A stretch of DNA of 64,000 nt, taken from Prevotella sp. oral taxon 376. GTDB taxonomy: Bacteria > Bacteroidota > Bacteroidia > Bacteroidales > Bacteroidaceae. The notes under the pieces are model-generated. The model did not search any database, was not told the origin of the DNA, and saw only the letters and a list, made by a program, of their open reading frames with translations. The stretch covers positions 248,001 through 312,000 of the forward strand of contig NZ_PYXG01000001.1 of assembly GCF_003043945.1 (NCBI RefSeq), written 5' to 3'. Made by a program: the position numbers and the translations under genes. This document shows, piece after piece, positions 26,427-33,213 of this stretch; positions within the stretch are counted from its first letter, which is position 1; each line of letters starts with the position of its first letter.

Positions 26427-27215
26427 TTAGAAATAAATTATCGGATTGGTGCATATCTCAGTGAGACAACATCTCACTCCCGGGCACCGTTCCTCTATGA
26501 TTGATTGGAATATTTCGCCTGTATATTGCTCGCTCTGAAAGTGCCCGATGATGGCTATCTGTATCTCCTGCTCGTGGCCGAAGTAGTCGTGGTAGTGCAT
26601 TTCGCCCGTAACGAAAGCATCCGCTCCTTGCCCTATGGCCTCCGGAAGGAGGAATGAGCCGGCACCGCCGCAAAGGGCCACTTTCCTGATGGGACGGCGC
26701 AGCAGCTCGTTGGCCTGCACGCACTCCACGCCGAAGGTACGCTTGATCATCAGGATAAAGTCGTCGGCAGCCATCGGATGGGGCAGCATGCCGATGACGC
26801 CCTCGCCTCCCTGCACGCCGTCGGCGACCTTCTCGGTGCCGAAGAACGCCAGTTCCTGAAGGTTCATCTTCTCGGCTATCTTATGGTTTACGCCTCCCTG
26901 GGCACTGTCCATGTTGGTATGCATGGAGACAATGACCACATTGTTCTTTATCGCCTTCATCACCGCACGCTGCACATAATCCTCACCCGTGATGCGGCGG
27001 AGCTTGTGGAAGATGAGTGGATGATGGGAAACGATGAGATTACAACCCTTCCCGACAGCCTCGTCGACAACGGCCTCGGTAACATCAAGACACAATAAAG
27101 CCCCTGAGACATCCGCATCTGTCAATCCGATTTGCAGGCCGGCATTATCAAAGTCTTCCTGCAAGGGCAGAGGCGCGAATCGTTCAAGGGCGCTAACCAC
27201 TTCTTTTATTTTCAC
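26427..27215 (-). CDS. Nif3-like dinuclear metal centre protein (GTP cyclohydrolase 1 type 2 homologue)
   Basis: The 262 residues are typical of the NIF3/YqfO family without the inserted domain. Metal-binding histidines are visible in VSHHPLIFHKLRRI and in the later VTGEMHYHDYFGHEQ, and HTNMDSAQGGVNHKIAE is the third conserved block. Family members bind two metal ions; biological function remains uncertain despite the GTP cyclohydrolase-like name. A -7 element (TATCTTTG on the minus strand) lies 20 bp upstream. The zinc-ribbon gene follows directly. Confidence 0.92.
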   Translation of the reverse strand: MKIKEVVSALERFAPLPLQEDFDNAGLQIGLTDADVSGALLCLDVTEAVVDEAVGKGCNLIVSHHPLIFHKLRRITGEDYVQRAVMKAIKNNVVIVSMHTNMDSAQGGVNHKIAEKMNLQELAFFGTEKVADGVQGGEGVIGMLPHPMAADDFILMIKRTFGVECVQANELLRRPIRKVALCGGAGSFLLPEAIGQGADAFVTGEMHYHDYFGHEQEIQIAIIGHFQSEQYTGEIFQSIIEERCPGVRCCLTEICTNPIIYF

Positions 27216-27234
27216 GCTAACATGAATTAATATG

Positions 27235-27242
27235 CAAAGATA
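27235..27242 (-). promoter_or_regulatory. -7 element of the Nif3-like/zinc-ribbon operon
   Basis: TATCTTTG on the minus strand lies 20 bp upstream of the Nif3-like start. The -33 region is weak. Confidence 0.5.
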
Positions 27243-27340
27243 CGCATTTTATTCGGAACAGGAAAAGATTTCAAGGAAAATTAAGAGTTATTCCCCGAAT
27301 TTCCTTCAAATTCTTCTTGGCAGCATGCCAACGGCGAGCT

Positions 27341-27535
27341 TTAGTGCCGGCGTTCGGAATAATCGGGGCTCCAGCTCTTCATATGGGCCTCTGCCTCCAC
27401 TCTTTTCTCCGTGTTATCGACGAGAACCGGGAAGAAGTCGATGTCGCCAATCAGCGGCTTATGCGGCCTCCCGCCGGTGCAACTCGCGCGGAAATGCGGC
27501 GTCAGGAGCAGGGTGAGCGAATGCCCGAGCTTCAT
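27341..27535 (-). CDS. Doubtful 64-residue frame overlapping the fetB stop
   Basis: The frame starts in an ATGA overlap with the stop of the fetB-like gene and would encode a 64-residue protein (MKLGHSLTLLLTPHFRASC at the start). No family is recognised. Coupled overlap argues for translation, but the stretch 27216-27531 otherwise looks like non-coding sequence, so it may be accidental. Confidence 0.25.
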   Translation of the reverse strand: MKLGHSLTLLLTPHFRASCTGGRPHKPLIGDIDFFPVLVDNTEKRVEAEAHMKSWSPDYSERRH

Positions 27536-28296
27536 TTCCCGAGCTTCAATTTATCATATTCATCGAACGAATACCTGCGTGCGGCATAAAGGGTGATGAG
27601 CAGAGAACTCAGCGAGGTGGCAAACATCAGGATCACGATGAGCATCTGATAGGCCAGGGCCTCAAGGACGCCGATTCCCGTCAAGACCATCACCCAGAGG
27701 ATGACCGGCGAAACGCCCACCACCATATAGCCCATCTGATGAATCCAAGGCAGCGTCGCTCGCTCAAGGGCACGGCGGAAGAAATGCTTCACGGCCTCGT
27801 CGTGAGTAGCTCCGTTACCCACGAGGTAATAGTAGAGCTGATTGTGATACTCGAGACCGGTGTAATAAGCCGACAGTGCCTTTGCGTTCGTCTCTATCAT
27901 TCCTCCCGTCATCATTCCCAGGACGGGCACGAAATAACGGGCGTCAAAGGGATTCTGCAGCCCCATCACAAAGAAGAGGAAATAGAGACCGATAATGCTC
28001 ACGCTCACGATGACGCCCACGGAGACCGGCACTATATAGTGCCAGTCCGCCAACCGCGACCGGCGCACTGTCATTCCCGAAGTTACGAAAACCATGAGAA
28101 GGAGCCAAAGGAGGTTTACGAACAGGCTGTTCCACTCCATGACAAAGTAGAGACAAAGCCCCGTCAATACTAAATAAGCCGCCATCTTGCCTGCGCCCGC
28201 AAGCACTTTCCTCAGGGTTTTCACCTGGAAGGCATAGAGTATGTAAAGCGGGAGAACAATAAGTGCCAGTCCCAAAAGGGTTCCGAATATGGTCAT
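27532..28296 (-). CDS. fetB: FetB-like (UPF0014/YbbM) ABC transporter permease
   Basis: The 254 residues belong to the UPF0014 family, whose E. coli member FetB exports iron with FetA. The conserved core RYFVPVLGMMTGGMIETNAKAL lies in the middle, with about seven membrane helices and the later TLPWIHQMGYMVVGV segment. Its start overlaps the stop of the ATPase gene by 4 bases (ATGA), so the two proteins are made together. Iron export is the best family-based guess, but the partner ATPase is degenerate in this genome, which leaves the mechanism open. Confidence 0.88.
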   Translation of the reverse strand: MTIFGTLLGLALIVLPLYILYAFQVKTLRKVLAGAGKMAAYLVLTGLCLYFVMEWNSLFVNLLWLLLMVFVTSGMTVRRSRLADWHYIVPVSVGVIVSVSIIGLYFLFFVMGLQNPFDARYFVPVLGMMTGGMIETNAKALSAYYTGLEYHNQLYYYLVGNGATHDEAVKHFFRRALERATLPWIHQMGYMVVGVSPVILWVMVLTGIGVLEALAYQMLIVILMFATSLSSLLITLYAARRYSFDEYDKLKLGK

Positions 28297-28892
28297 AGTC
28301 TGATGATTTTTTCAAAGTTCGTGGCCACCCGTTCGTCGCAGGTCGTTATCACGGCCGATACATGATGCTTGTTGAGCGTGGTGATATAGTCCATCCATCG
28401 GATGTTCCGCAGGTTGTCAATGAGCAAGATGCGCCGTTTCAGAATGCCCTCAGCGGCAAGCATCACGCCCTGAAGGCTCTCGGCGTCAAGGTTTCGGAGC
28501 TGCATGCTGTAGACTTCCGGCGCTAACCCAAGAAAGGAAAACTCTTTCACCATAGCCTCCCTGCTTACTTCCACGCCGCGATTTACACTCAGACTGAAAA
28601 CATCCTCCAGCAGATCGCTCACCGTCTCGTAGGGCAGTTGCGGGGCGTCGGGCACAAAGGCCATCCAGCGACGGAAGTAAGGGGCCGAGAGGCGACTGAA
28701 ACGCTCGCCGTCGAGGGTGAGGAATCCTCTTCCCACTGGCAGCAGTCCCTGCAGCGCAAGGAGCACGCTGGTCTTGCCGCTCCCCGCTGCTCCGAGCACG
28801 CAGAGGTTCTCGCCGGCGGTCAGCGCGAGGCTCACATGGTCGAGAATCACCTGTCCCCCATGCTCCAAATATACATCTTTCAGTTCAAGCAT
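28293..28892 (-). CDS. FetA-like ABC transporter ATP-binding protein with degenerate catalytic motifs
   Basis: A 199-residue ABC ATPase paired with the FetB-like permease. Walker A is intact (LGAAGSGKTS). The other catalytic sites are not: the signature reads LDAES where LSGGQ is expected, Walker B is ILLIDNL with Asn in place of the catalytic Glu, and the switch region VITTCDE has no His. The protein therefore probably binds ATP but hydrolyses it poorly, if the alignment by eye is right. The promoter element TATTTTTG lies 24 bp upstream on the minus strand, divergent from aguA. Confidence 0.8.
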   Translation of the reverse strand: MLELKDVYLEHGGQVILDHVSLALTAGENLCVLGAAGSGKTSVLLALQGLLPVGRGFLTLDGERFSRLSAPYFRRWMAFVPDAPQLPYETVSDLLEDVFSLSVNRGVEVSREAMVKEFSFLGLAPEVYSMQLRNLDAESLQGVMLAAEGILKRRILLIDNLRNIRWMDYITTLNKHHVSAVITTCDERVATNFEKIIRL

Positions 28893-28915
28893 CGTGCTGT
28901 TTCCACTTCTTTTTG

Positions 28916-28923
28916 CAAAAATA
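28916..28923 (-). promoter_or_regulatory. -7 element of the fetAB-like operon
   Basis: TATTTTTG on the minus strand, 24 bp before the ATPase start. Confidence 0.5.
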
Positions 28924-28957
28924 CAAATAAATATTTAAAGTTATAAGTTTTATTCAT

Positions 28958-28965
28958 TATCTTTG
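28958..28965 (+). promoter_or_regulatory. -7 element of aguAB
   Basis: TATCTTTG lies 19 bp before the ATG at 28984; it diverges from the fetAB-like promoter 35 bp away. It rules out a start at the earlier TTG at 28963. Confidence 0.55.
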
Positions 28966-28983
28966 CCTAAAATATTCCCGCAG

Positions 28984-30012
28984 ATGAAAACAGAGTGTCC
29001 TTACCTGCCCGCAGAGTGGGCGCGGCAAAGCGGAGTGCAATTGACATGGCCTCACGCCGGGAGCGACTGGATGCCATATCTCGACGAAATCACGCACACC
29101 TATGTCGAGCTGGCCGCTGCCATCGCCGCCCGCGAGCCCTTGCTCGTCGTCGCCCCACACCCTGGGAAGGTGGAAACCTTGCTCCGCAGAAGCCTGGATG
29201 CAGAGATGCAGAGAAACATCAGCTACTTCGAGTGCGACACCGACGACACCTGGGCGCGCGACCATGCCTTCCTCACGCTGAAAGACAGCGACGAGCGCAT
29301 CCTGCTCGACTTCAAGTTCAACGGATGGGGAGAGAAGTTCGCATGGGAGAAAGACAACGCTATCAACCGCAAACTCCATGCGGCGGGCATGGTGAAAGGA
29401 GACTATGAAGACCATGGCGACTTCGTGCTCGAGGGCGGGTCGATAGAGAGCGACGGCAAGGGCACTGTCTTCACCACCTCGCAATGCCTCATGGCACCGC
29501 GCCGCAACCAGCCGCTCACACAGGCAGACATAGAGAGCCGACTCAAGGACAGCCTCCGTGCCAAACGCATCGTGTGGCTCGATCACGGAAACCTGACCGG
29601 CGACGACACCGACGGGCACATCGACACCATCGTGCGTACGGCCCCCCACGACACCTTATTATATATAAGGTGTCATGACAAGGACAACCCCCAATATGCC
29701 GATTTCAAGGCGCTCGAAGACCAGCTGACGGCCCTGCGCACCCTGGAAGGCAAGCCCTATCGCCTGCTGCCGCTGCCCATGCCGGATCCCATAACCTTCG
29801 ACGGCGAACAGCTACCTGCCACTTATGCCAACTTTCTGGTGATCAACGGGGCCGTCATCGTGCCCACCTACGACCAGCCCGATAACGACAAAGCTGCCTG
29901 CAAGACCATCCGGGAGGCTTTTCCCGACCGTAAAATCATCGGCATCGATGCCCGCATTATCATCCGACAACATGGGAGCATCCACTGCATCACCATGCAA
30001 TATCCCCGATAA
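28984..30012 (+). CDS. aguA: Agmatine deiminase
   Basis: Hydrolyses agmatine to N-carbamoylputrescine and ammonia. The 342 residues fit the peptidylarginine-deiminase-like family: WPHAGSDW near the N-terminus, the DTWARDHAFL catalytic block, a second Asp/His block at GDFVLEGGSIESDGKG, and the ending RQHGSIHCITMQ, which holds the nucleophilic cysteine. An earlier TTG at 28963 is inside the promoter, so the ATG at 28984 is used. aguB follows 13 bases later and completes the route to putrescine. Confidence 0.96.
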   Translation: MKTECPYLPAEWARQSGVQLTWPHAGSDWMPYLDEITHTYVELAAAIAAREPLLVVAPHPGKVETLLRRSLDAEMQRNISYFECDTDDTWARDHAFLTLKDSDERILLDFKFNGWGEKFAWEKDNAINRKLHAAGMVKGDYEDHGDFVLEGGSIESDGKGTVFTTSQCLMAPRRNQPLTQADIESRLKDSLRAKRIVWLDHGNLTGDDTDGHIDTIVRTAPHDTLLYIRCHDKDNPQYADFKALEDQLTALRTLEGKPYRLLPLPMPDPITFDGEQLPATYANFLVINGAVIVPTYDQPDNDKAACKTIREAFPDRKIIGIDARIIIRQHGSIHCITMQYPR

Positions 30013-30025
30013 AACCGAAAACGAC

Positions 30026-30982
30026 ATGAACATATTGCGCATAGGACTGTTACAACAGCACAACACTGCCTCGCGGACCGACAACATGCGCCGGATCGCG
30101 GAAGGCATCTCCGACCTCGCCCGGCGTGGGGCGGAACTCATCATACTGCAGGAACTGCACAACGGGCTCTACTTCTGCCAGGAGGAAAGGGTAGACTATT
30201 TCGACCAGGCAGAACCCATTCCCGGGCCCTCCACCCAATTCTACGGTGAGTTAGCGAAGTCGCTCGGAGTGGTCATCGTTACCTCGCTCTTCGAGAAACG
30301 AGCCCCAGGACTCTATCACAACACAGCCGTAGTGATAGAAAAAGACGGTAGCATTGCCGGAAAATACCGCAAGATGCACATCCCCGACGATCCTGCCTAT
30401 TACGAAAAATTCTACTTCACGCCCGGAGATCTCGGCTTCCACCCCATCGATACATCCGTAGGACGCCTCGGCGTGCTCGTCTGCTGGGATCAGTGGTACC
30501 CCGAGGCAGCACGCCTGATGGCCATGCAGGGAGCACAGCTGCTCATCTATCCCACCGCCATCGGATACGACAGCCACGACACCCCGGAAGAGCAACAGCG
30601 ACAACGGGAAGCATGGACTACCGTGATGCGCGGCCATGCCGTGGCCAACGGACTGCCCGTAGTGGCCGTGAACCGCGTGGGATTCGAGACCGTGAGCGGC
30701 GAAGACAAACCCTATTCGCCCAAGGAGCCGGGCATCCGGTTCTGGGGAAGCAGCTTCGTAGCCGGTCCACAGGGCGAATGGTACCATCGCGCCTCGGAGA
30801 GCGAAGAGGAGAGCCCCGTCGTGGAGGTCGACCTCGACCATGGCGAGCAGGTGCGCCGATGGTGGCCTTTCCTGCGCGACCGCCGCATAGACAGCTACGG
30901 CGGCATCACCCGCAGGTTCCTCGACGAAGACTCATCAGCCCCCTCTCCCGCCCACAGGACCCCTGAAGACAGCACAGGTTAA
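30026..30982 (+). CDS. aguB: N-carbamoylputrescine amidase
   Basis: A nitrilase-superfamily enzyme that converts N-carbamoylputrescine to putrescine, CO2 and ammonia. The Glu-Lys-Cys triad is seen in ILQELHNGLYF, GKYRKMHIPDDPAY and LVCWDQWYPEAARL, all highly typical of AguB. The true start is the ATG at 30026 (MNILRIGLLQQHN). The 318 residues exceed the usual 290-300 because of a disordered tail. It forms an operon with aguA. The pair provides polyamine synthesis from agmatine, and the agmatine would come from arginine decarboxylase elsewhere. Confidence 0.97.
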   Translation: MNILRIGLLQQHNTASRTDNMRRIAEGISDLARRGAELIILQELHNGLYFCQEERVDYFDQAEPIPGPSTQFYGELAKSLGVVIVTSLFEKRAPGLYHNTAVVIEKDGSIAGKYRKMHIPDDPAYYEKFYFTPGDLGFHPIDTSVGRLGVLVCWDQWYPEAARLMAMQGAQLLIYPTAIGYDSHDTPEEQQRQREAWTTVMRGHAVANGLPVVAVNRVGFETVSGEDKPYSPKEPGIRFWGSSFVAGPQGEWYHRASESEEESPVVEVDLDHGEQVRRWWPFLRDRRIDSYGGITRRFLDEDSSAPSPAHRTPEDSTG

Positions 30983-31064
30983 TCTGTGTTAATCCCGTAG
31001 GCAGCAGTCCGCCTTTCCGCCCAATTCCTACATTCGTGTAAGTAGCTTACGCAAAAGTATCCTC

Positions 31065-31095
31065 TTGCACAAGCCGTTTTTTCTGCCTATCTTTG
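31065..31095 (+). promoter_or_regulatory. Promoter of the cupin gene
   Basis: TTG at 31065-31067 and TATCTTTG at 31088-31095 are 20 bases apart, 37 bp before the ATG. Confidence 0.75.
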
Positions 31096-31131
31096 CGTCC
31101 GTAAACATCAACAACCAAAAACATTAGGAAT

Positions 31132-31581
31132 ATGAAAGAGATCAAGACCCTCGCGGAGGGCAAGGAATTCAAGGCGGTAGATTTCGGAAAGTTTAGCGGA
31201 CTGGGCGACTTCGCGTTGCCGCTGGGGCCCGGCGTGGAGCTGAAAGGCAAGGCATTCGGCGGTCAGGCCGTCGGCGCGAACGGCTCGGAGTTCTCGTTCC
31301 AGGTATTCGAGCCAGGCCAGGAGGGCGGCTTCTACCACACCCACAAGCGCCACGAAGAGCTCTACTTCTTCCTCAGCGGCACGGGCGAGTATCAGGTAGA
31401 CGGCCGGAACATCCCCGTTAGTCAAGGAACAGTAATCAGGGTATCGCCCGCCGGCAAGCGCGCCGTGCGCAACAACGGAACGGAACCACTCGTGATGCTC
31501 TGCGTGCAGTATCGTGGCAACGCCTTCACGACAGAGGATGCTGCCGACGCCGACATCCTACAGGAAGAGGTGAAGTGGTAG
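31132..31581 (+). CDS. Cupin-domain protein
   Basis: A 149-residue single-domain cupin. The two metal-binding motifs are visible: GGFYHTHKRHEELYFFLSG (cupin motif 1, two His and a Glu) and the second block around VIRVSPAGKRAVRNNG, where the usual His is replaced by Lys or Arg. It therefore may bind metal weakly or only through motif 1. The substrate cannot be inferred. It has its own promoter and ends before a family B repeat array. Confidence 0.85.
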   Translation: MKEIKTLAEGKEFKAVDFGKFSGLGDFALPLGPGVELKGKAFGGQAVGANGSEFSFQVFEPGQEGGFYHTHKRHEELYFFLSGTGEYQVDGRNIPVSQGTVIRVSPAGKRAVRNNGTEPLVMLCVQYRGNAFTTEDAADADILQEEVKW

Positions 31582-31610
31582 GCAGATGACCTGAAAGCGG
31601 CTGACAGCCC

Positions 31611-31676
31611 GACAAAATCGGCGAAATCGTGGGACGAAATCGGCGAAATTGTCGCACGAAATCGCCGAAATCGTCA
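31611..31676. repeat. 22-bp-period palindrome array, family B, copy 2 (3 units)
   Basis: Three units at 22-bp spacing, for example GACAAAATCGGCGAAATCG, begin 29 bp after the cupin stop. Confidence 0.88.
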
Positions 31677-31757
31677 ATCTCCCGACGGCTAAAAGACTCA
31701 TAAGGGACGGCTTCCGAAAAAATCGGCGGTCGTCCCTGGTTTTCCAAGACACTCCCC

Positions 31758-31788
31758 TTGCCGTTTCCGAGAATTATCATTACCTTTG
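31758..31788 (+). promoter_or_regulatory. Promoter of the HxlR-family regulator
   Basis: TTG at 31758-31760 and TACCTTTG at 31781-31788 are 20 bases apart, 48 bp before the ATG. Confidence 0.75.
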
Positions 31789-31836
31789 CAGAAGGCGTGA
31801 ACGCATACATCCACAAGCCATAAAGACAACGACCAC

Positions 31837-32220
31837 ATGACAACTACCGCATCAAATTCCATCATCGACCCCATCTTTCCGGAGTGCCCCGTGCGCAACA
31901 TCCTCGCACGCATAGCCGAGAAATGGGCCCTCCTCGTCCTCCTCACCCTCAACGGCAAGGAGCACGGCATGCGATTCAGCCAGCTGGCCAAGGCCATCCC
32001 CGACATCTCGCAACGCATGCTCACTGCCACCCTGCGCGCGCTCGAAGCCGACGGACTGGTGAGCCGCAAGGCCTATCCCGAGGTGCCGCCACGCGTGGAA
32101 TACACCCTCACGGGGCGGGCCCTCACGCTCATACCGCTCGTCGGCACGCTCGTAGACTGGTCGCTCGAGAACTATAAAGACATCATTGAAGACCGGCAGA
32201 GGTTTGAAGAAAACAAGTAG
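31837..32220 (+). CDS. HxlR-family winged-helix transcriptional regulator
   Basis: The 127 residues match the HxlR family: an N-terminal cysteine in FPECPVRNIL (Cys17), then KWALLVLLTLNGKEHGMRF, SQLAKAIPDISQRMLTATL (recognition helix), and the wing in SRKAYPEVPPRVEYTLT. The Cys before Pro is the redox-sensing residue in relatives such as YodB and HypR, so a thiol or quinone sensor is plausible. It lies 48 bp from its own promoter, and no divergent target gene is adjacent, so the regulated gene is not evident here. Confidence 0.92.
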   Translation: MTTTASNSIIDPIFPECPVRNILARIAEKWALLVLLTLNGKEHGMRFSQLAKAIPDISQRMLTATLRALEADGLVSRKAYPEVPPRVEYTLTGRALTLIPLVGTLVDWSLENYKDIIEDRQRFEENK

Positions 32221-32328
32221 AAAGCCCGCGCACGACCCCGAGTCGCCCCTGATGACGGGAGCCCTCAAACCCACCGACCTTATCCTCCCCCTGCGACAAG
32301 AGAGCTTCCTCGATAAGGAGCCACGCCT

Positions 32329-32385
32329 CTTCTGACCCCACCCCGTCGCCTACCGAAGTCCTCCCCGCCGCCCTGAGCGGGAGAA
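32329..32385. repeat. 57-bp direct repeat, left copy, flanking the toxin-antitoxin cassette
   Basis: Identical to 33076-33132 except for two positions, and 747 bp from it. It reads CTTCTGACCCCACCCCGTC at its left end. The two copies bracket the promoter and both genes of the toxin-antitoxin module. Confidence 0.9.
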
Positions 32386-32445
32386 GCAAGCGTGCCGACA
32401 TCACCCGAAGCTCCATCGGTATGCACTGTTAAAATAAGTCAAGCA

Positions 32446-32477
32446 TTTGCATTTACGAGAAAAAATCAGTACGTTTG
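32446..32477 (+). promoter_or_regulatory. Promoter of the toxin-antitoxin operon
   Basis: TTTG at 32446-32449 and TACGTTTG at 32470-32477 are 20 bases apart, 26 bp before the antitoxin start. Confidence 0.8.
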
Positions 32478-32502
32478 CAAAAGGAAACCAATGAAAGGAT
32501 GA

Positions 32503-32745
32503 ATGAATATGACCACCATGCAACTCAATGAAGAGCTTTTCCACCAACTTGCCATCATCGCCAAGGATGAAGGACTTATGCGAAAGGCTGTCAAGGCGCT
32601 GAAACGCATCGCCGGAAAAGAGACTCTCGAAACGCCTCGGATGAGTCGCGAGGAGTTTTTTGCACGCATCGAAAAGGCCTCGCAGGGTGAAAGCAGGTCG
32701 TTTGCCGATGTGAACGAGCTTAACAATTATGTGAGCTCTCTATGA
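32503..32745 (+). CDS. Putative antitoxin of the YoeB-type module
   Basis: The 80 residues precede and overlap a YoeB-like toxin gene, so the protein is most likely its antitoxin. The sequence (MQLNEELFHQLAIIAKDEGL, then RMSREEFFARIEKASQGES) does not read as the usual YefM/Phd type. Its acidic C-terminal helical segment is the sort that would wrap the toxin. Possible starts are 32503, 32509 and 32518. The stop overlaps the toxin start by 4 bases. It has its own promoter with good match. Confidence 0.75.
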   Translation: MNMTTMQLNEELFHQLAIIAKDEGLMRKAVKALKRIAGKETLETPRMSREEFFARIEKASQGESRSFADVNELNNYVSSL

Positions 32746-33017
32746 GATTTGAGGTCAGATTCAAGCAGCAAGCACTCGAAGACTTAAAGTTATTGCAACG
32801 CAGCGAGCCGGCTGCCTATAAGAAAGCACTAAGGCTGATAGCCGAACTCTACGACCATCCTACCAACGGCACGGGGCATCCCGAACTGCTGCGAGGTGCT
32901 TCGACTGGCTGGTGGAGCCGCCGTATCACCCAGAAACACCGCTTGGTGTACAAGATTCATGATGCAGAAGTCATGGTAATGGTGCTTACGGCCTATGGCC
33001 ATTACGACGACAAGTAG
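32742..33017 (+). CDS. Txe/YoeB-family ribosome-dependent mRNA interferase toxin
   Basis: The 91 residues match YoeB: GTGHPELLRGASTGWWSRRI, then QKHRLVYKIHD and the terminal GHYDD. The catalytic positions of E. coli YoeB (Glu, Arg, His) have counterparts in Glu48, Arg67 and His87. Such toxins cut mRNA in the ribosomal A site. It overlaps the antitoxin gene by 4 bases (ATGA). The module sits between 57-bp direct repeats. Confidence 0.93.
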   Translation: MRFEVRFKQQALEDLKLLQRSEPAAYKKALRLIAELYDHPTNGTGHPELLRGASTGWWSRRITQKHRLVYKIHDAEVMVMVLTAYGHYDDK

Positions 33018-33075
33018 CAAGCAAGCATTCTTTTTTACCCGCATATAGAAGCTGCACCCGAAGTAAGTCCCTTTC

Positions 33076-33132
33076 CTTCTGACCCCACCCCATCGCCTAC
33101 CGAAGTCCTCCCCGTCGCCCTGAGCGGGAGAA
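33076..33132. repeat. 57-bp direct repeat, right copy
   Basis: Second copy of 32329-32385, in the same orientation, 59 bp after the toxin stop. Two of 57 positions differ. Confidence 0.9.
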
Positions 33133-33146
33133 ATCGCACTCTTTTG

Positions 33147-33177
33147 TTGGCCTATTGAACTTTTTTAGCTATATTTG
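33147..33177 (+). promoter_or_regulatory. Promoter of ettA
   Basis: TTG at 33147-33149 and TATATTTG at 33170-33177 are 20 bases apart, so the ATG at 33214 rather than the TTG at 33175 is the start. Confidence 0.75.
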
Positions 33178-33213
33178 CACAAACATCCGAAAAAGAAATC
33201 ATTATTAACAGAT

